Assembly (NCBI GenBank): GCA_019422105.1
Contig: JAHZDZ010000003.1
Coordinates: forward strand, 237,094 to 301,093
Origin: Bacillota bacterium
GTDB taxonomy: Bacteria > Bacillota > Clostridia > Lachnospirales > Anaerotignaceae
DNA length: 64,000 nt
Direction of reading: 5' to 3'
Each line of letters begins with the position of its first letter. Position 1 is the first letter of the stretch. The notes below the pieces were generated by a model that was not told where the DNA came from, did no database searches, and saw only the letters and a list, made by a program, of their open reading frames with translations. Positions 16,637 to 24,829 of the stretch are shown piece by piece. The position numbers and the translations under genes are program-made.

Positions 16637-17824
16637 ATGCTGACGGACAAAAGGAAAGAAGAGGTTGTTTCATTGTGTCAGAGGCTGATTAAGGCCAAGG
16701 GGTATTCCGGCGGGGAGGAGCCTGCGGCAAAGGAGCTTGAAAAAGCTTTCAAAACGTTTCACTTTGACGATATTTACGTTGACAGGTATGGTAATATTAT
16801 CGGGCATGTGAAGGGTGCCAGACCTGGGAAAAAGGTTTTGTTTGACGGCCATATGGATACCGTTCCTGTGACAGAGGAAAGCGCATGGGCGTATCCTCCC
16901 TTTGGTGCGGAAATTCATCATGGCAGAATTTACGGACGTGGCGCAAGTGATATGAAAGGCGCTGTAGCCGCTATGGTCTGTGCGGCAGGATATTTTGCGG
17001 AGGATACCAAACGGGAGTTTGCCGGAGATATATATGTGGCGGGAGTGGTACACGAGGAATGCTTTGAGGGCGTGGCGTCAAGGGAAGTCAGCAAAAGAAC
17101 AGATCCAGATTATGTTGTTATCGGAGAGGCGTCCCAGCTGAACGTAAAAATCGGTCAGAGGGGCAGGGCGGAAATTAAGGTTGAGGTGACAGGAAAGCCT
17201 GCCCATTCCGCAAACCCGGAGAAGGGCATCAATGCCGTCTATAAGCTCTGCGATATTATACAAAAAATAAGAGAACTGGAGCCGGAGCACAATGCGGTTT
17301 TGGGAGACGGTATATTGGAATTGACGGACATTCTTTCCTCTCCCTATCCGGGTGCCTCTGTTGTGCCGGAATTTTGCAGTGCAACCTATGACAGGCGGCT
17401 TTTATGCGGAGAGACGAAGGAAAGCGTGCTGGAACCCATAGAGAGGCTTTTGCGTGAAATGGCGGATAAGGATGCTGATTTAAAGGCAAGGGCTTATTAT
17501 TCAAAGGGCAAGGAGCAGTGCTATACGGGAGAGTCCATTGAAGGAGAGCGTTTTTTCCCTGCCTGGCTTTTTGACAGGGAGGAAGATTTTATACAGGATA
17601 TTGTAAAGGGCCTGCGGGCGGATGGCCTTGCGCCTGAAATTACACAGTATAATTTCTGTACAAACGGCAGCCATTATGCGGGGGAAAGGGGAATTAAAAC
17701 CATCGGCCTTGGCCCGTCCTATGAACATCTGGCCCATACGGTGGATGAGTATATAGAGATAGAACAGCTGACAGGTGCGGTTCAAAGTTATTATTCCGTT
17801 ATGAAAACGCTGCTTAAGCCGTAA
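16637..17824 (+). CDS. ygeY: YgeY-family M20 metallohydrolase
   Basis: 395-aa zinc-dependent M20 peptidase/deacylase. Metal ligands are seen in LFDGHMDTVPV and GRGASDMKGAVAAM, the catalytic Glu in VVHEECFEG, and the dimerisation-domain His in GKPAHSANPEKG. Related enzymes remove acyl or carbamoyl groups or cleave small peptides; the substrate of YgeY is not established. The 12-nt spacing behind dpaL implies co-translation, so it may release diaminopropionate from a conjugate (inference). Confidence 0.88.
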   Translation: MLTDKRKEEVVSLCQRLIKAKGYSGGEEPAAKELEKAFKTFHFDDIYVDRYGNIIGHVKGARPGKKVLFDGHMDTVPVTEESAWAYPPFGAEIHHGRIYGRGASDMKGAVAAMVCAAGYFAEDTKREFAGDIYVAGVVHEECFEGVASREVSKRTDPDYVVIGEASQLNVKIGQRGRAEIKVEVTGKPAHSANPEKGINAVYKLCDIIQKIRELEPEHNAVLGDGILELTDILSSPYPGASVVPEFCSATYDRRLLCGETKESVLEPIERLLREMADKDADLKARAYYSKGKEQCYTGESIEGERFFPAWLFDREEDFIQDIVKGLRADGLAPEITQYNFCTNGSHYAGERGIKTIGLGPSYEHLAHTVDEYIEIEQLTGAVQSYYSVMKTLLKP

Positions 17825-18034
17825 GGAAAAATTTTTGCCCCATGAGCAGGCGGCTTTGTGACAATGTATACACCACGCATTGAAAATCTTTCTCCTTTCA
17901 TGAAGAAGTCGTAACCGCTTTTTTGTCTGATACCAAAATTTTTTACAGATTTTTTTCAATTTTGTTTCCATAGATGGGTAAAACCATAATACAGAACGTT
18001 TTATGTAGTCTATTTTTTCTATAAAACAGCCTAA

Positions 18035-18066
18035 GCCCCCATTTTCGCCAAAATGGGGGCCTTTTT
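18035..18066 (+). terminator. Intrinsic terminator after ygeY
   Basis: An 11-bp perfect stem GCCCCCATTTT / AAAATGGGGGC with a 4-nt loop, then a T5 run. It lies 210 nt after the ygeY stop. The rest of 17825-18330 shows only a 16-bp AT palindrome near 18271 and a GTACAT/ATGTAC hairpin near 18235. Confidence 0.88.
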
Positions 18067-18330
18067 CATTATTTAGCCGTTCAAAGAGGTAACATTTTTA
18101 GGTGGATTTACAAAAGGATTTGGAATCTATGAACTACAGCTTTACCACTCGTTCCGCCATTGTTTTAGGAGGTTTTATAACAGAACATGGCCTTTTCCTT
18201 TGTGTTTTTTTCACTTCCTTTCTTTTGTTTATAGTACATCATATGCAGCATGTACAAAAGGGTGCAGGATAAATAAAATTTTATTTGCATTCATAGGATA
18301 GTAGTGAATAAATTCATATCGGGTGGTTTT

Positions 18331-19194
18331 ATGTCATTTGGCATTGCGTTGGCGGGCGGTGGTGTAAGGGGTGCGGCCCATGTGGGAGTTCTGTTGGCCT
18401 TGGAGGAGGCGCATTTGAAGCCCCAGGCTGTTTCCGGGTGCAGTTCGGGAAGTATTGTCGCAGGGCTGTACGCCCTTGGGAAAAGTGCGGAGGAGCTAAA
18501 GGAAATTGTAATGGACATGGCTGAGAGAGGACGGTATTTCATGGATGCGGATATTAAGGGTATCATGAGGGCTGTTCCCGAATTGTTGTTTTTACAGGAG
18601 CTCAGTCTGACGGGAATTTTAAAGGGCAACAGGCTTGAAAAATATCTTTGGGCGGTGACAGAGGGAAAAAATATTAATGAAACCGTAATGAAGGTGGTAA
18701 TTCCGGCGGTGGATATCAACAGCGGACTGACGGTAGCCTATACAAATTCATTGACACGGCTTAAGACAATAGAAAAAATGGTATGGAAATCCAATATACC
18801 CCTTTATGAGGCTATGCGCGCCAGCTCCTCCTTTCCTGCTGTGTTTCAGCCTAAGAAAATGGGGGAATACTGTCTGGTAGACGGTGGGGTGACCAATGTT
18901 CTGCCTGTTGATCTGCTTGCAGCGGCAGGGGTAAAAAATGTATTGGCGGTTGACATCTCAAATCAGTATAAAAAGCCGAAAAGAGATAATATTTTTACGG
19001 TAGCCACAAGTTCTTTCAATATTATGAGCGGCAGCCTCAGGGAGATGACCAGCCTGTGTGAAAAATATACTTTAAGTCCCGAACTGCCGGAGGATATTGA
19101 GCTTCTCACCTTTGACGCTATGGAGGAATGCATGGAGGCTGGCTACCGCTGCGCCAAAGAAAATATGGGGAAAATCAGAGCTGTTTTTGGCTGA
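18331..19194 (+). CDS. Patatin-like phospholipase
   Basis: 287-aa member of the patatin/RssA family of serine acyl hydrolases. The oxyanion loop GGGVRGAAHVG, nucleophile elbow GCSSGS and catalytic-dyad Asp in VDGGVTNVLP are all intact, so activity on acyl lipids is likely; the physiological substrate is unknown. The frame opens with a GTG at 18304, but the ATG at 18331 gives the usual family start (MSFGIALAGGG) and has a weak GGGTGG upstream. It stands alone after a terminator. Confidence 0.88.
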   Translation: MSFGIALAGGGVRGAAHVGVLLALEEAHLKPQAVSGCSSGSIVAGLYALGKSAEELKEIVMDMAERGRYFMDADIKGIMRAVPELLFLQELSLTGILKGNRLEKYLWAVTEGKNINETVMKVVIPAVDINSGLTVAYTNSLTRLKTIEKMVWKSNIPLYEAMRASSSFPAVFQPKKMGEYCLVDGGVTNVLPVDLLAAAGVKNVLAVDISNQYKKPKRDNIFTVATSSFNIMSGSLREMTSLCEKYTLSPELPEDIELLTFDAMEECMEAGYRCAKENMGKIRAVFG

Positions 19195-19223
19195 ATAATT
19201 GTGGTATAATAACGATAAATTTC

Positions 19224-19345
19224 AGCGGAGATACTCATAAACCTGCGGTTTATTCGTACATTTGCTGCGCAAATAGTCTGCACCCGAAACAATCTCTTGC
19301 AAGCAAGCTTGCAGTATTGCTTCTGTGCAGCCTGCTTTCTCCGCT
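19224..19345. repeat. Nested palindromic intergenic element
   Basis: The 294-nt gap after the patatin gene holds nested inverted repeats: AGCGGAGA (19224-19231) with TCTCCGCT (19338-19345); CTGCAC (19278-19283) with GTGCAG (19325-19330); TGCAAGC with GCTTGCA around a 2-nt loop (19298-19313). On the left arm is ATTTGC/GCAAAT (19260-19274). The whole could fold as one branched 122-nt structure. No ORF of note crosses it. Confidence 0.55.
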
Positions 19346-19488
19346 TTTATGGTATCATGTCCGCGAAAAGCAAAGCAGAAACAATAAAAAGCAAAGAAAA
19401 CAAATGAATTTTGCAGCTGATTGCTTTTTTGTTTCAATGCGCGCTACGAGCATCATAGTATTCAGGTTTTTAATTCGGAGGCTTTCAA

Positions 19489-20340
19489 ATGAACGTTTTC
19501 TTATCTGAGAATGAGACGGCTTTAAGGATACTTGTCGGTATTGCGCTGACATTTCTTCTGTGCAGGTTTGTATTATTTTGCTTTAACCGTCTGGAGAAAT
19601 CCCGCTGGAACAGAAAAAATGAAAATACCCTTTTATTTCGGTTTTTATCGAAGGTATCTATTTTTGTTTTGGTTTTGCTGTTGTTTTTTTACAGTGTATA
19701 TGTTCTCTCAGGGACTGCCAGAAGCATTACGACGATACTGGCGGGAAGCGGCGTCATCACTGTCATTATCGGCCTTGCGGCGCAGGAATCGCTGGGCAAT
19801 ATTATAAGCGGCTTTTTTATTATGCTCTTTAAGCCCTTTGTCATAGGCGACAGGGTAATTCTCAAGGGCAGCAATATTACAGGCTATATCGAGGGCATAA
19901 CTCTTCGGCATACTATTGTGCGTACTTATTTTAACAGCAGATATGTCATTCCCAATTCCAAAATGAACTCTGAGATTATAGAAAATTCCTCCCTCATCGA
20001 TGAGCGGAGCGGTATGTATCTGGATGTCACCGTGGAGATGGATGCGGATGTGGAAAAGGCAATCCGCATTATGGAAAAAACCATAGAGGAAAATCCCTCT
20101 GTACTTGATCTGCGCACAAAGGAGGAGAGAGAAAGGGAGAAACCTATTTCTTATGTTTTTGTGCGGAATATATCGCTGTATGGTGTTGAACTGAGATCTA
20201 ACATCTGGTCGGAAAATGTGGATACCAGCTTTGAGGTTCTCAGTGAGCTGAGAAAAGAGATAATAATTAACTTTAAAAAAGAGGGAATCAGGCTGGCACA
20301 GTTTTCTTTCCCGGCAGATACTGAAAGCGCCGGCAGGTAA
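19489..20340 (+). CDS. Small-conductance mechanosensitive channel (MscS family)
   Basis: 283-aa MscS homologue protecting against hypo-osmotic lysis. Three N-terminal hydrophobic segments lie at about residues 10-30, 45-68 and 75-125. The pore-lining region reads GLAAQESLGNIISG, and the beta-domain motif VIPNSKMNSEIIENSS follows. The length matches E. coli MscS (286 aa). The start at 19489 follows GGAGG. A bidirectional terminator downstream separates it from the convergent hemolysin III gene. Confidence 0.92.
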   Translation: MNVFLSENETALRILVGIALTFLLCRFVLFCFNRLEKSRWNRKNENTLLFRFLSKVSIFVLVLLLFFYSVYVLSGTARSITTILAGSGVITVIIGLAAQESLGNIISGFFIMLFKPFVIGDRVILKGSNITGYIEGITLRHTIVRTYFNSRYVIPNSKMNSEIIENSSLIDERSGMYLDVTVEMDADVEKAIRIMEKTIEENPSVLDLRTKEEREREKPISYVFVRNISLYGVELRSNIWSENVDTSFEVLSELRKEIIINFKKEGIRLAQFSFPADTESAGR

Positions 20341-20501
20341 GCGAAAACTGACTCGGGAAAATAAAGCTTATCGTGAGCGTCTGAGAAGTGTATTTGAAGA
20401 GAGGAACCAGTTATAGTTCGGATAAATAAAGTTTAATAAAATTGAACTTTCTTCGTTTCATGTCTATATGCTGCATTGTTATTGAGAAGACATAAAAAAA
20501 C

Positions 20502-20544
20502 AACGTCAAAGGCTTTTTTCGGGGAAGCCTTTGACGTTATTTTT
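20502..20544. terminator. Bidirectional terminator between mscS and hemolysin III gene
   Basis: A perfect 14-bp stem (20502-20515 with 20525-20538) is flanked by a T-run on the right and an A-run (20494-20500) on the left. It can end transcripts from both convergent genes. Confidence 0.88.
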
Positions 20545-20691
20545 CTCTTTCTTGTAAACGGCTTTTTACAGATTTACCGGTGGTGAGTACATTTTTAAAT
20601 GTACAGTTAGAACAGTTTTTATTTATACTTTTAGAATTGGCTCACAGAAGATTGATAGGCGTCTTGGCCGCCTGCCTGTTGAACTGTCGGT

Positions 20692-21333
20692 TTATAAAAC
20701 ATAATTAAACATAAACATGATATGGAAAAAGCTGCCGCCCATAACAAACAGATGGAATATTTCATGAAAGCCGAAATATTTAAAATTGAACTTTGGCCAT
20801 TTCAGTGCGTAAATAACTGCGCCAATGGTGTAGGTGACACCTCCTGCGACCAAAAGGGCAATGCCTCCGATAGGAATGGCTTTTTCAAGGGGAACAAAGG
20901 CAATTAAAACCAGCCAGCCCATGATAACATAGAGGGCGGTGGAGAGCCATCTCGGTGCATTAAACCAGACTGCCTTCAATATAATGCCCGCTATGGCAAA
21001 GCCCCATACAAGAGCCAAAAGGGTCCATCCAACTTTCCCGCTGAGGGGTATCAGGCAAATGGGGGTGTAGGTTCCCGCTATCAAAATGAAAATCATCATG
21101 TGGTCAATTCGCCTGAGTATTTTAATATATTTATCCGGCAGCGTTACGGCATGATAAATTGTACTGGCGCCGTACAATAGAAGCAGGGAAACACCGAAAA
21201 CACCGATTGCGAAGACATGATAGGGGGTGGACTGTTCGTTTGCTTTTACCAATAAAGTAATTAAAACCGGTATGCCCAGTAAAAAAGCGATAAAGTGGGT
21301 TAATGCGCTTATAGGTTCTCTTAACTTTGTCAT
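20692..21333 (-). CDS. Hemolysin III / PAQR-family membrane protein
   Basis: 213-aa seven-helix membrane protein of the YqfA/YplQ (hemolysin III) branch of the PAQR superfamily. Conserved features include the N-terminal EPISALTHFIAF, the YGASTIYHAVTL segment and the C-terminal FHEIFHLFVMGGSFFH with the putative metal-binding His residues. Relatives are linked to membrane-lipid homeostasis; the haemolysin name is historical. The start at 21333 has GGAGGT 7 nt upstream. It is a single-gene unit with a palindrome just upstream of its ribosome binding site. Confidence 0.9.
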   Translation of the reverse strand: MTKLREPISALTHFIAFLLGIPVLITLLVKANEQSTPYHVFAIGVFGVSLLLLYGASTIYHAVTLPDKYIKILRRIDHMMIFILIAGTYTPICLIPLSGKVGWTLLALVWGFAIAGIILKAVWFNAPRWLSTALYVIMGWLVLIAFVPLEKAIPIGGIALLVAGGVTYTIGAVIYALKWPKFNFKYFGFHEIFHLFVMGGSFFHIMFMFNYVL

Positions 21334-21351
21334 ATGATTACCTCCAGATTC

Positions 21352-21378
21352 GATATATAGTTTTTAAAACTATATATC
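21352..21378. promoter_or_regulatory. Perfect AT-rich palindrome upstream of hemolysin III gene
   Basis: GATATATAGTTTT and AAAACTATATATC form a 13-bp perfect inverted repeat around a single T, ending 19 nt from the start codon. It lacks a T-run that would make it a terminator, so an operator is the more likely role. The repressor is unknown. Confidence 0.4.
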
Positions 21379-21620
21379 ATTGTATTCATATAATAACATC
21401 TTTATTCCATAATTGCAAGTGGTTTTAATAAAGCTGCTGTAAATAAATTCAAATAAACCGATGGGCAGAAAAAGTGTAAAGCGTAAAAATGCCTTTTTTC
21501 TCCCTGTAAAAAGAGCAGTTAAAAACGGATGGTATGTCTGTCATGCTGTTTGTCTGCCCGATGTCTTTTTCTGCTTTTGTTCAGTTCGGTTCAGTGTAGG
21601 ACAAAAAGAAGGAAACCTGC

Positions 21621-21649
21621 TTGCTATCTTATCTGAAAATTGTTATAAT
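21621..21649 (+). promoter_or_regulatory. Promoter of the DUF1836 gene
   Basis: TTGCTA (21621-21626), 17-nt spacer, TATAAT (21644-21649), about 55 nt before the start codon. The rest of 21379-21620 contains nothing I can name. Confidence 0.65.
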
Positions 21650-21704
21650 AATTAAAACACGATATGTAGTTACTATTACTATGTAAAGAAAACAGAGGTA
21701 GCCT

Positions 21705-22304
21705 ATGAACGAATTTGAACAGACCATTGAAAAATTGATTAAGGAAGTCACCAGTGTTGATACCATTGAAATAAATGATATACCAAATATTGAGCTCTAT
21801 ATGGATCAGGTTACTACCTTTATGGAAAACAACCTCCAATGCTTCAAGAGGTATCCCTCCGATAAGGTGCTGACGAAAACCATGATTAATAATTATGCAA
21901 AGGCCAGGCTGTTTCCGGCGCCGGTGAAAAAGAAATACAGCCGGAACCATATTATGCTTCTGGTTATTATTTATCATTTGAAAACAATACTGTCCATCAA
22001 CGACATTCATAAGCTTCTGAGTCCGATTACGGAAGAGCTGCGGGAGGGCGGCGATTCCAGAAGCCTTGAAATTGTTTATACCTCCTTTATCTATCTTCAA
22101 AAAAATGCCGCAACCAATGTCCTTCACGATCTGGCGGAAAAGTATGAGCAGATTGACTGCAAGCTTGAGGAGGCGCATGTGGATAACAGACAGGATTTAA
22201 AATTTATTTTGACAATTTTATTGCTTTCTATCCAGGCAAATACAGAAAAAAGGCTTGCAGAGAAAATATTGGACAATTTTTTCCCGGAGCCGAAGAGCAA
22301 ATAA
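21705..22304 (+). CDS. DUF1836-domain protein
   Basis: 199 aa. The central region (about residues 55-110: FKRYPSDKVLTKTMINNYAK and HIMLLVIIYHLKTILSINDI) matches the DUF1836 pattern common in Firmicutes, which resembles a MerR-type winged helix with a NNYAK recognition segment. A DNA-binding regulatory role is therefore plausible but unproven. The ATG at 21705 follows AGAGGTAG. It has its own promoter and shares a terminator with the convergent symporter gene. Confidence 0.72.
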   Translation: MNEFEQTIEKLIKEVTSVDTIEINDIPNIELYMDQVTTFMENNLQCFKRYPSDKVLTKTMINNYAKARLFPAPVKKKYSRNHIMLLVIIYHLKTILSINDIHKLLSPITEELREGGDSRSLEIVYTSFIYLQKNAATNVLHDLAEKYEQIDCKLEEAHVDNRQDLKFILTILLLSIQANTEKRLAEKILDNFFPEPKSK

Positions 22305-22306
22305 AA

Positions 22307-22340
22307 AAAGCTGGTATCTAAAAAGATATCAGCTTTATTA
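22307..22340. terminator. Bidirectional terminator between DUF1836 and symporter genes
   Basis: A 13-bp stem with one G-U pair (22307-22319 with 22324-22336), flanked by an A-run on the left and a T-rich stretch on the right. It serves the convergent genes. Confidence 0.75.
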
Positions 22341-22362
22341 TTTATCAGCAGTCGTTTCAGCA

Positions 22363-23619
22363 TTAGCTTTTTGCACTCTCACGGTATTTTACTTCGTCCA
22401 GTACATTCTCGCTTTTGGCAACAATAACAGAGCATACACAATCGCCCATCACGTTTACTGTTGTGCGGACCATGTCCAGTATTCTGTCAAAACCAATAAT
22501 CAGCGCGATTCCCTCCACAGGAAGGCTGACGGATTCCAAAACCATGGCGAGCATGAGCATGCCAACGCCGGGTACGCCTGCTGTACCGACGGAGGACAAT
22601 ACAGCGGTCAATATAATAGTAAGCATTTGACCGATGCCGAGATTGATGCCGTATACCTGGGCGATAAAAATGGCGGCTACACCCTGCATGATAGCGGTTC
22701 CGTCCATATTGATGGTTGCGCCCAAGGGCAGGTTAAAGGAGTAAACCGATTTCGGCACGCCAAGGGATTCCATAGCCTCCATGCTGACCGGCAGGGCCGC
22801 ATTGCTGGAGGAGGTAGAAAAAGTAACAGAGGCCACGGAAAGGTAAGCCTTGAAAAACTGTGTTAAAGGCAGATGGGTGAATGCTTTGAGCAGTGAGCCA
22901 TAAATGACAAAGGCGTGAATTGCCGACGCCAGAAAAACGATTAAAATAAACTTCGCTACACTGATAAGGGATTCAAAGCCGACATTATATACAGTTTTGG
23001 CAATCAGTGAAAAAATACCGATTGGCGCTAAAACCATAATCATGGTAACGACCTTCATCATGCATTCGTTAAAGGCCTCAAAAAGGGTTACCAGTGTTTT
23101 TCCTTTTTCACCAATCAAATTCAGGGCAAGACCAAAAAGCACGGCGATTACAATAACCTGAAGCAGGTTGCCGTCCGCCATAGCCTTAACCGGATTTGTG
23201 GGTATCATATCAAGAAAAATGTCTACAATTGGCTTGGATTCCGGTATGGTATATTCTCCCTTGATAAGGTAGGACATATCAAGGCCCTGACCGGGTTTCA
23301 GAACAACAGCCAAAAGCAGGGATATGGTGATGGCGATGGCAGTTGTTGTCAGATAGAAAATAATTGTCTTGGAGCCTACCCGCCCCAGGGTTTTGATGTC
23401 CCCGAAGGAGGTCATGCCGCAAATGAGGGAAGCGAGAACCAGAGGGACGACAATCATTTTAATAAGGTTAATAAAGCCTGTGCCGAAGAAGGTCAGCAAT
23501 CCGTTTATTAAAAAGCCGTCTACAAAGCTGTTGCCTTGAAACAGTTTTAAAAAAAAGCCAAACGCAATACCAAGCAGCAGGCTGATGAAAATCAGTGTTG
23601 TCTTATCTTTTGTTTTCAT
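22363..23619 (-). CDS. Dicarboxylate/amino acid:cation symporter (DAACS family)
   Basis: 418-aa secondary transporter of the glutamate/aspartate/C4-dicarboxylate symporter family. The re-entrant hairpin motif reads TFSTSSSNAALPVSME, and the cation/substrate site appears as LGATINMDGTAIMQG. It should take up glutamate, aspartate or a related acid with Na+ or H+. The second conserved motif GTAGVPG near the C-terminus is present. It is transcribed from a TGGACA-18-TATAAT promoter as a single gene, divergent from the MBL hydrolase. Confidence 0.9.
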   Translation of the reverse strand: MKTKDKTTLIFISLLLGIAFGFFLKLFQGNSFVDGFLINGLLTFFGTGFINLIKMIVVPLVLASLICGMTSFGDIKTLGRVGSKTIIFYLTTTAIAITISLLLAVVLKPGQGLDMSYLIKGEYTIPESKPIVDIFLDMIPTNPVKAMADGNLLQVIVIAVLFGLALNLIGEKGKTLVTLFEAFNECMMKVVTMIMVLAPIGIFSLIAKTVYNVGFESLISVAKFILIVFLASAIHAFVIYGSLLKAFTHLPLTQFFKAYLSVASVTFSTSSSNAALPVSMEAMESLGVPKSVYSFNLPLGATINMDGTAIMQGVAAIFIAQVYGINLGIGQMLTIILTAVLSSVGTAGVPGVGMLMLAMVLESVSLPVEGIALIIGFDRILDMVRTTVNVMGDCVCSVIVAKSENVLDEVKYRESAKS

Positions 23620-23692
23620 TTTTTAATCCTCCGATACTAATTTTATAAATAAGAGCATAAAACAGCTGCCTAAAAGCAGCAAACCTTGTTAA

Positions 23693-23722
23693 ATTATACA
23701 CTATAACAGCGAAGTATGTCCA
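23693..23722 (-). promoter_or_regulatory. Promoter of the DAACS symporter gene
   Basis: On the minus strand TGGACA (23722-23717), 18-nt spacer, TATAAT (23698-23693), about 75 nt before the start codon. A separate dyad TATTCTA-T-TAGAATA lies at 23750-23764 toward the MBL gene. Confidence 0.75.
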
Positions 23723-23814
23723 CTGGAAAGACTATATAATTCATTTTTGTATTCTATTAGAATAGACAAGGTGGGGATTATGAAATATAATCGGAAGAAA
23801 AAGGAGGTTTTGCT

Positions 23815-24429
23815 ATGGAAGTAAAATGTTTTGTGCAGGGCGAGATTGAAACCAACTGTTATGTTGTATCAGATGAGACGAAAAACTGTGTTGTGATTGA
23901 CTGTGATGGAAATATAGGCTCTATTGCCCGCTATATTACGAATAACGGATTGACGCTGACTCATATACTCCTGACTCACGGGCATCATGATCATATCGGC
24001 TCTGTGAATTTGCTTCGGGAAAAATATAATTGTACTGTCTGTATTAATAAGAGGGATGAGGAGCTTCTTGGCTCTGCCAGCAAAAATTATTATGATGGAA
24101 AATTTGAGGCTGTATTGGCGGACTGTTACCTGAAGGAGGGAGATATTGTAAAAAGCGGCAATATGACTTTCTCTGTCATGGAAACACCGGGACACACAAA
24201 AGGCGGCGTCTGCTATATTACAGAGGGTGCTGTCTTCTCCGGAGATACTCTTTTTGCAGGGGACTGTGGCAGGACGGATTTATACGGCGGAGACTGGGAG
24301 GAGATGAAGCAGTCTTTGAAGCGTCTTCACGATTTGGAAGGTGATTATGCCGTATATCCGGGACATGGGCCGTCTTCAACATTGAAGGAAGAGCGCATTG
24401 TAAATCAGTATATGAAGCAGTCATTATAA
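23815..24429 (+). CDS. MBL-fold metallohydrolase, glyoxalase II-like
   Basis: 204 aa, size typical of short bacterial glyoxalase II-like proteins. The dinuclear metal motif reads LTHGHHDHIGS (HxHxDH), followed by TPGHTKGG, FSGDTLF and YPGHGPSS supplying the remaining ligands. Hydrolysis of a thioester or related bond is expected; the substrate is not determined. The start at 23815 follows AAAGGAGG. Downstream is a terminator. Confidence 0.9.
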   Translation: MEVKCFVQGEIETNCYVVSDETKNCVVIDCDGNIGSIARYITNNGLTLTHILLTHGHHDHIGSVNLLREKYNCTVCINKRDEELLGSASKNYYDGKFEAVLADCYLKEGDIVKSGNMTFSVMETPGHTKGGVCYITEGAVFSGDTLFAGDCGRTDLYGGDWEEMKQSLKRLHDLEGDYAVYPGHGPSSTLKEERIVNQYMKQSL

Positions 24430-24532
24430 GGGCTCAAGGGAGAGCATGACAGAGGATAATTTTTTATTCATTTTTTGGAGAAAATCGATAGTATAAAATC
24501 AACAATGTTTTTTTATGAAAAGCCAGTACAGT

Positions 24533-24565
24533 AAGCCGTTCTTTTTTAGAACGGCTTATTTTTTT
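24533..24565 (+). terminator. Intrinsic terminator after the MBL gene
   Basis: A 10-bp perfect stem AAGCCGTTCT / AGAACGGCTT, 5-nt loop, then a T-run of seven. It separates the MBL gene from the sporulation operon. Confidence 0.85.
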
Positions 24566-24572
24566 ATTTTAG

Positions 24573-24601
24573 GAATGAATATCGCAAATTTAGCAATAAT
24601 A
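24573..24601 (+). promoter_or_regulatory. Sigma-G-like promoter of the spoVA operon
   Basis: GAATG (24573-24577), 17-nt spacer, AATAATA (24595-24601), resembling the B. subtilis forespore pattern GHATR and CATNHTA with one mismatch. It lies 52 nt before the first ORF of the cluster. spoVA is a sigma-G operon in B. subtilis, which makes the match sensible; the sequence evidence alone is modest. Confidence 0.4.
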
Positions 24602-24652
24602 AGAACAGTGAATCAAAAAAAAAGTTCAATTCACTGGAAAGGATATGGTGTT

Positions 24653-24829
24653 ATGACTATAAAAAACAGAGCACTGCTTTTGATTGCTGCGATTATGGTT
24701 TCTATACTGTGTATTTCCTGTTTAGTGTATGCCGCTTCCGAAAAGTTATACGAAGAGTACCGGCCAAAGGGAACTTTTGTATCATTGAATTTTTCAGATG
24801 AGGAGACGGGAAATGGATATTTATATTAA
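24653..24829 (+). CDS. Small exported or membrane peptide upstream of spoVAA, unknown function
   Basis: 58 aa. Residues 8-27 are strongly hydrophobic (LLLIAAIMVSILCISCLVYA) and end in a plausible signal-peptidase site VYA|A; the remaining ~30 residues are charged. The ATG at 24653 follows GGAAAGGAT. Its last 17 nt overlap the spoVAA start, so it is translated with the operon. I do not recognise the family. The overlap and the promoter-like sequence upstream argue that it is a real first gene of the spoVA transcript. Confidence 0.6.
   Translation: MTIKNRALLLIAAIMVSILCISCLVYAASEKLYEEYRPKGTFVSLNFSDEETGNGYLY

Noticed and set aside
21461..21655. 64-codon ORF upstream of the DUF1836 gene
   Set aside because: No ribosome binding site, and its end overlaps the promoter of the next gene; composition looks random.
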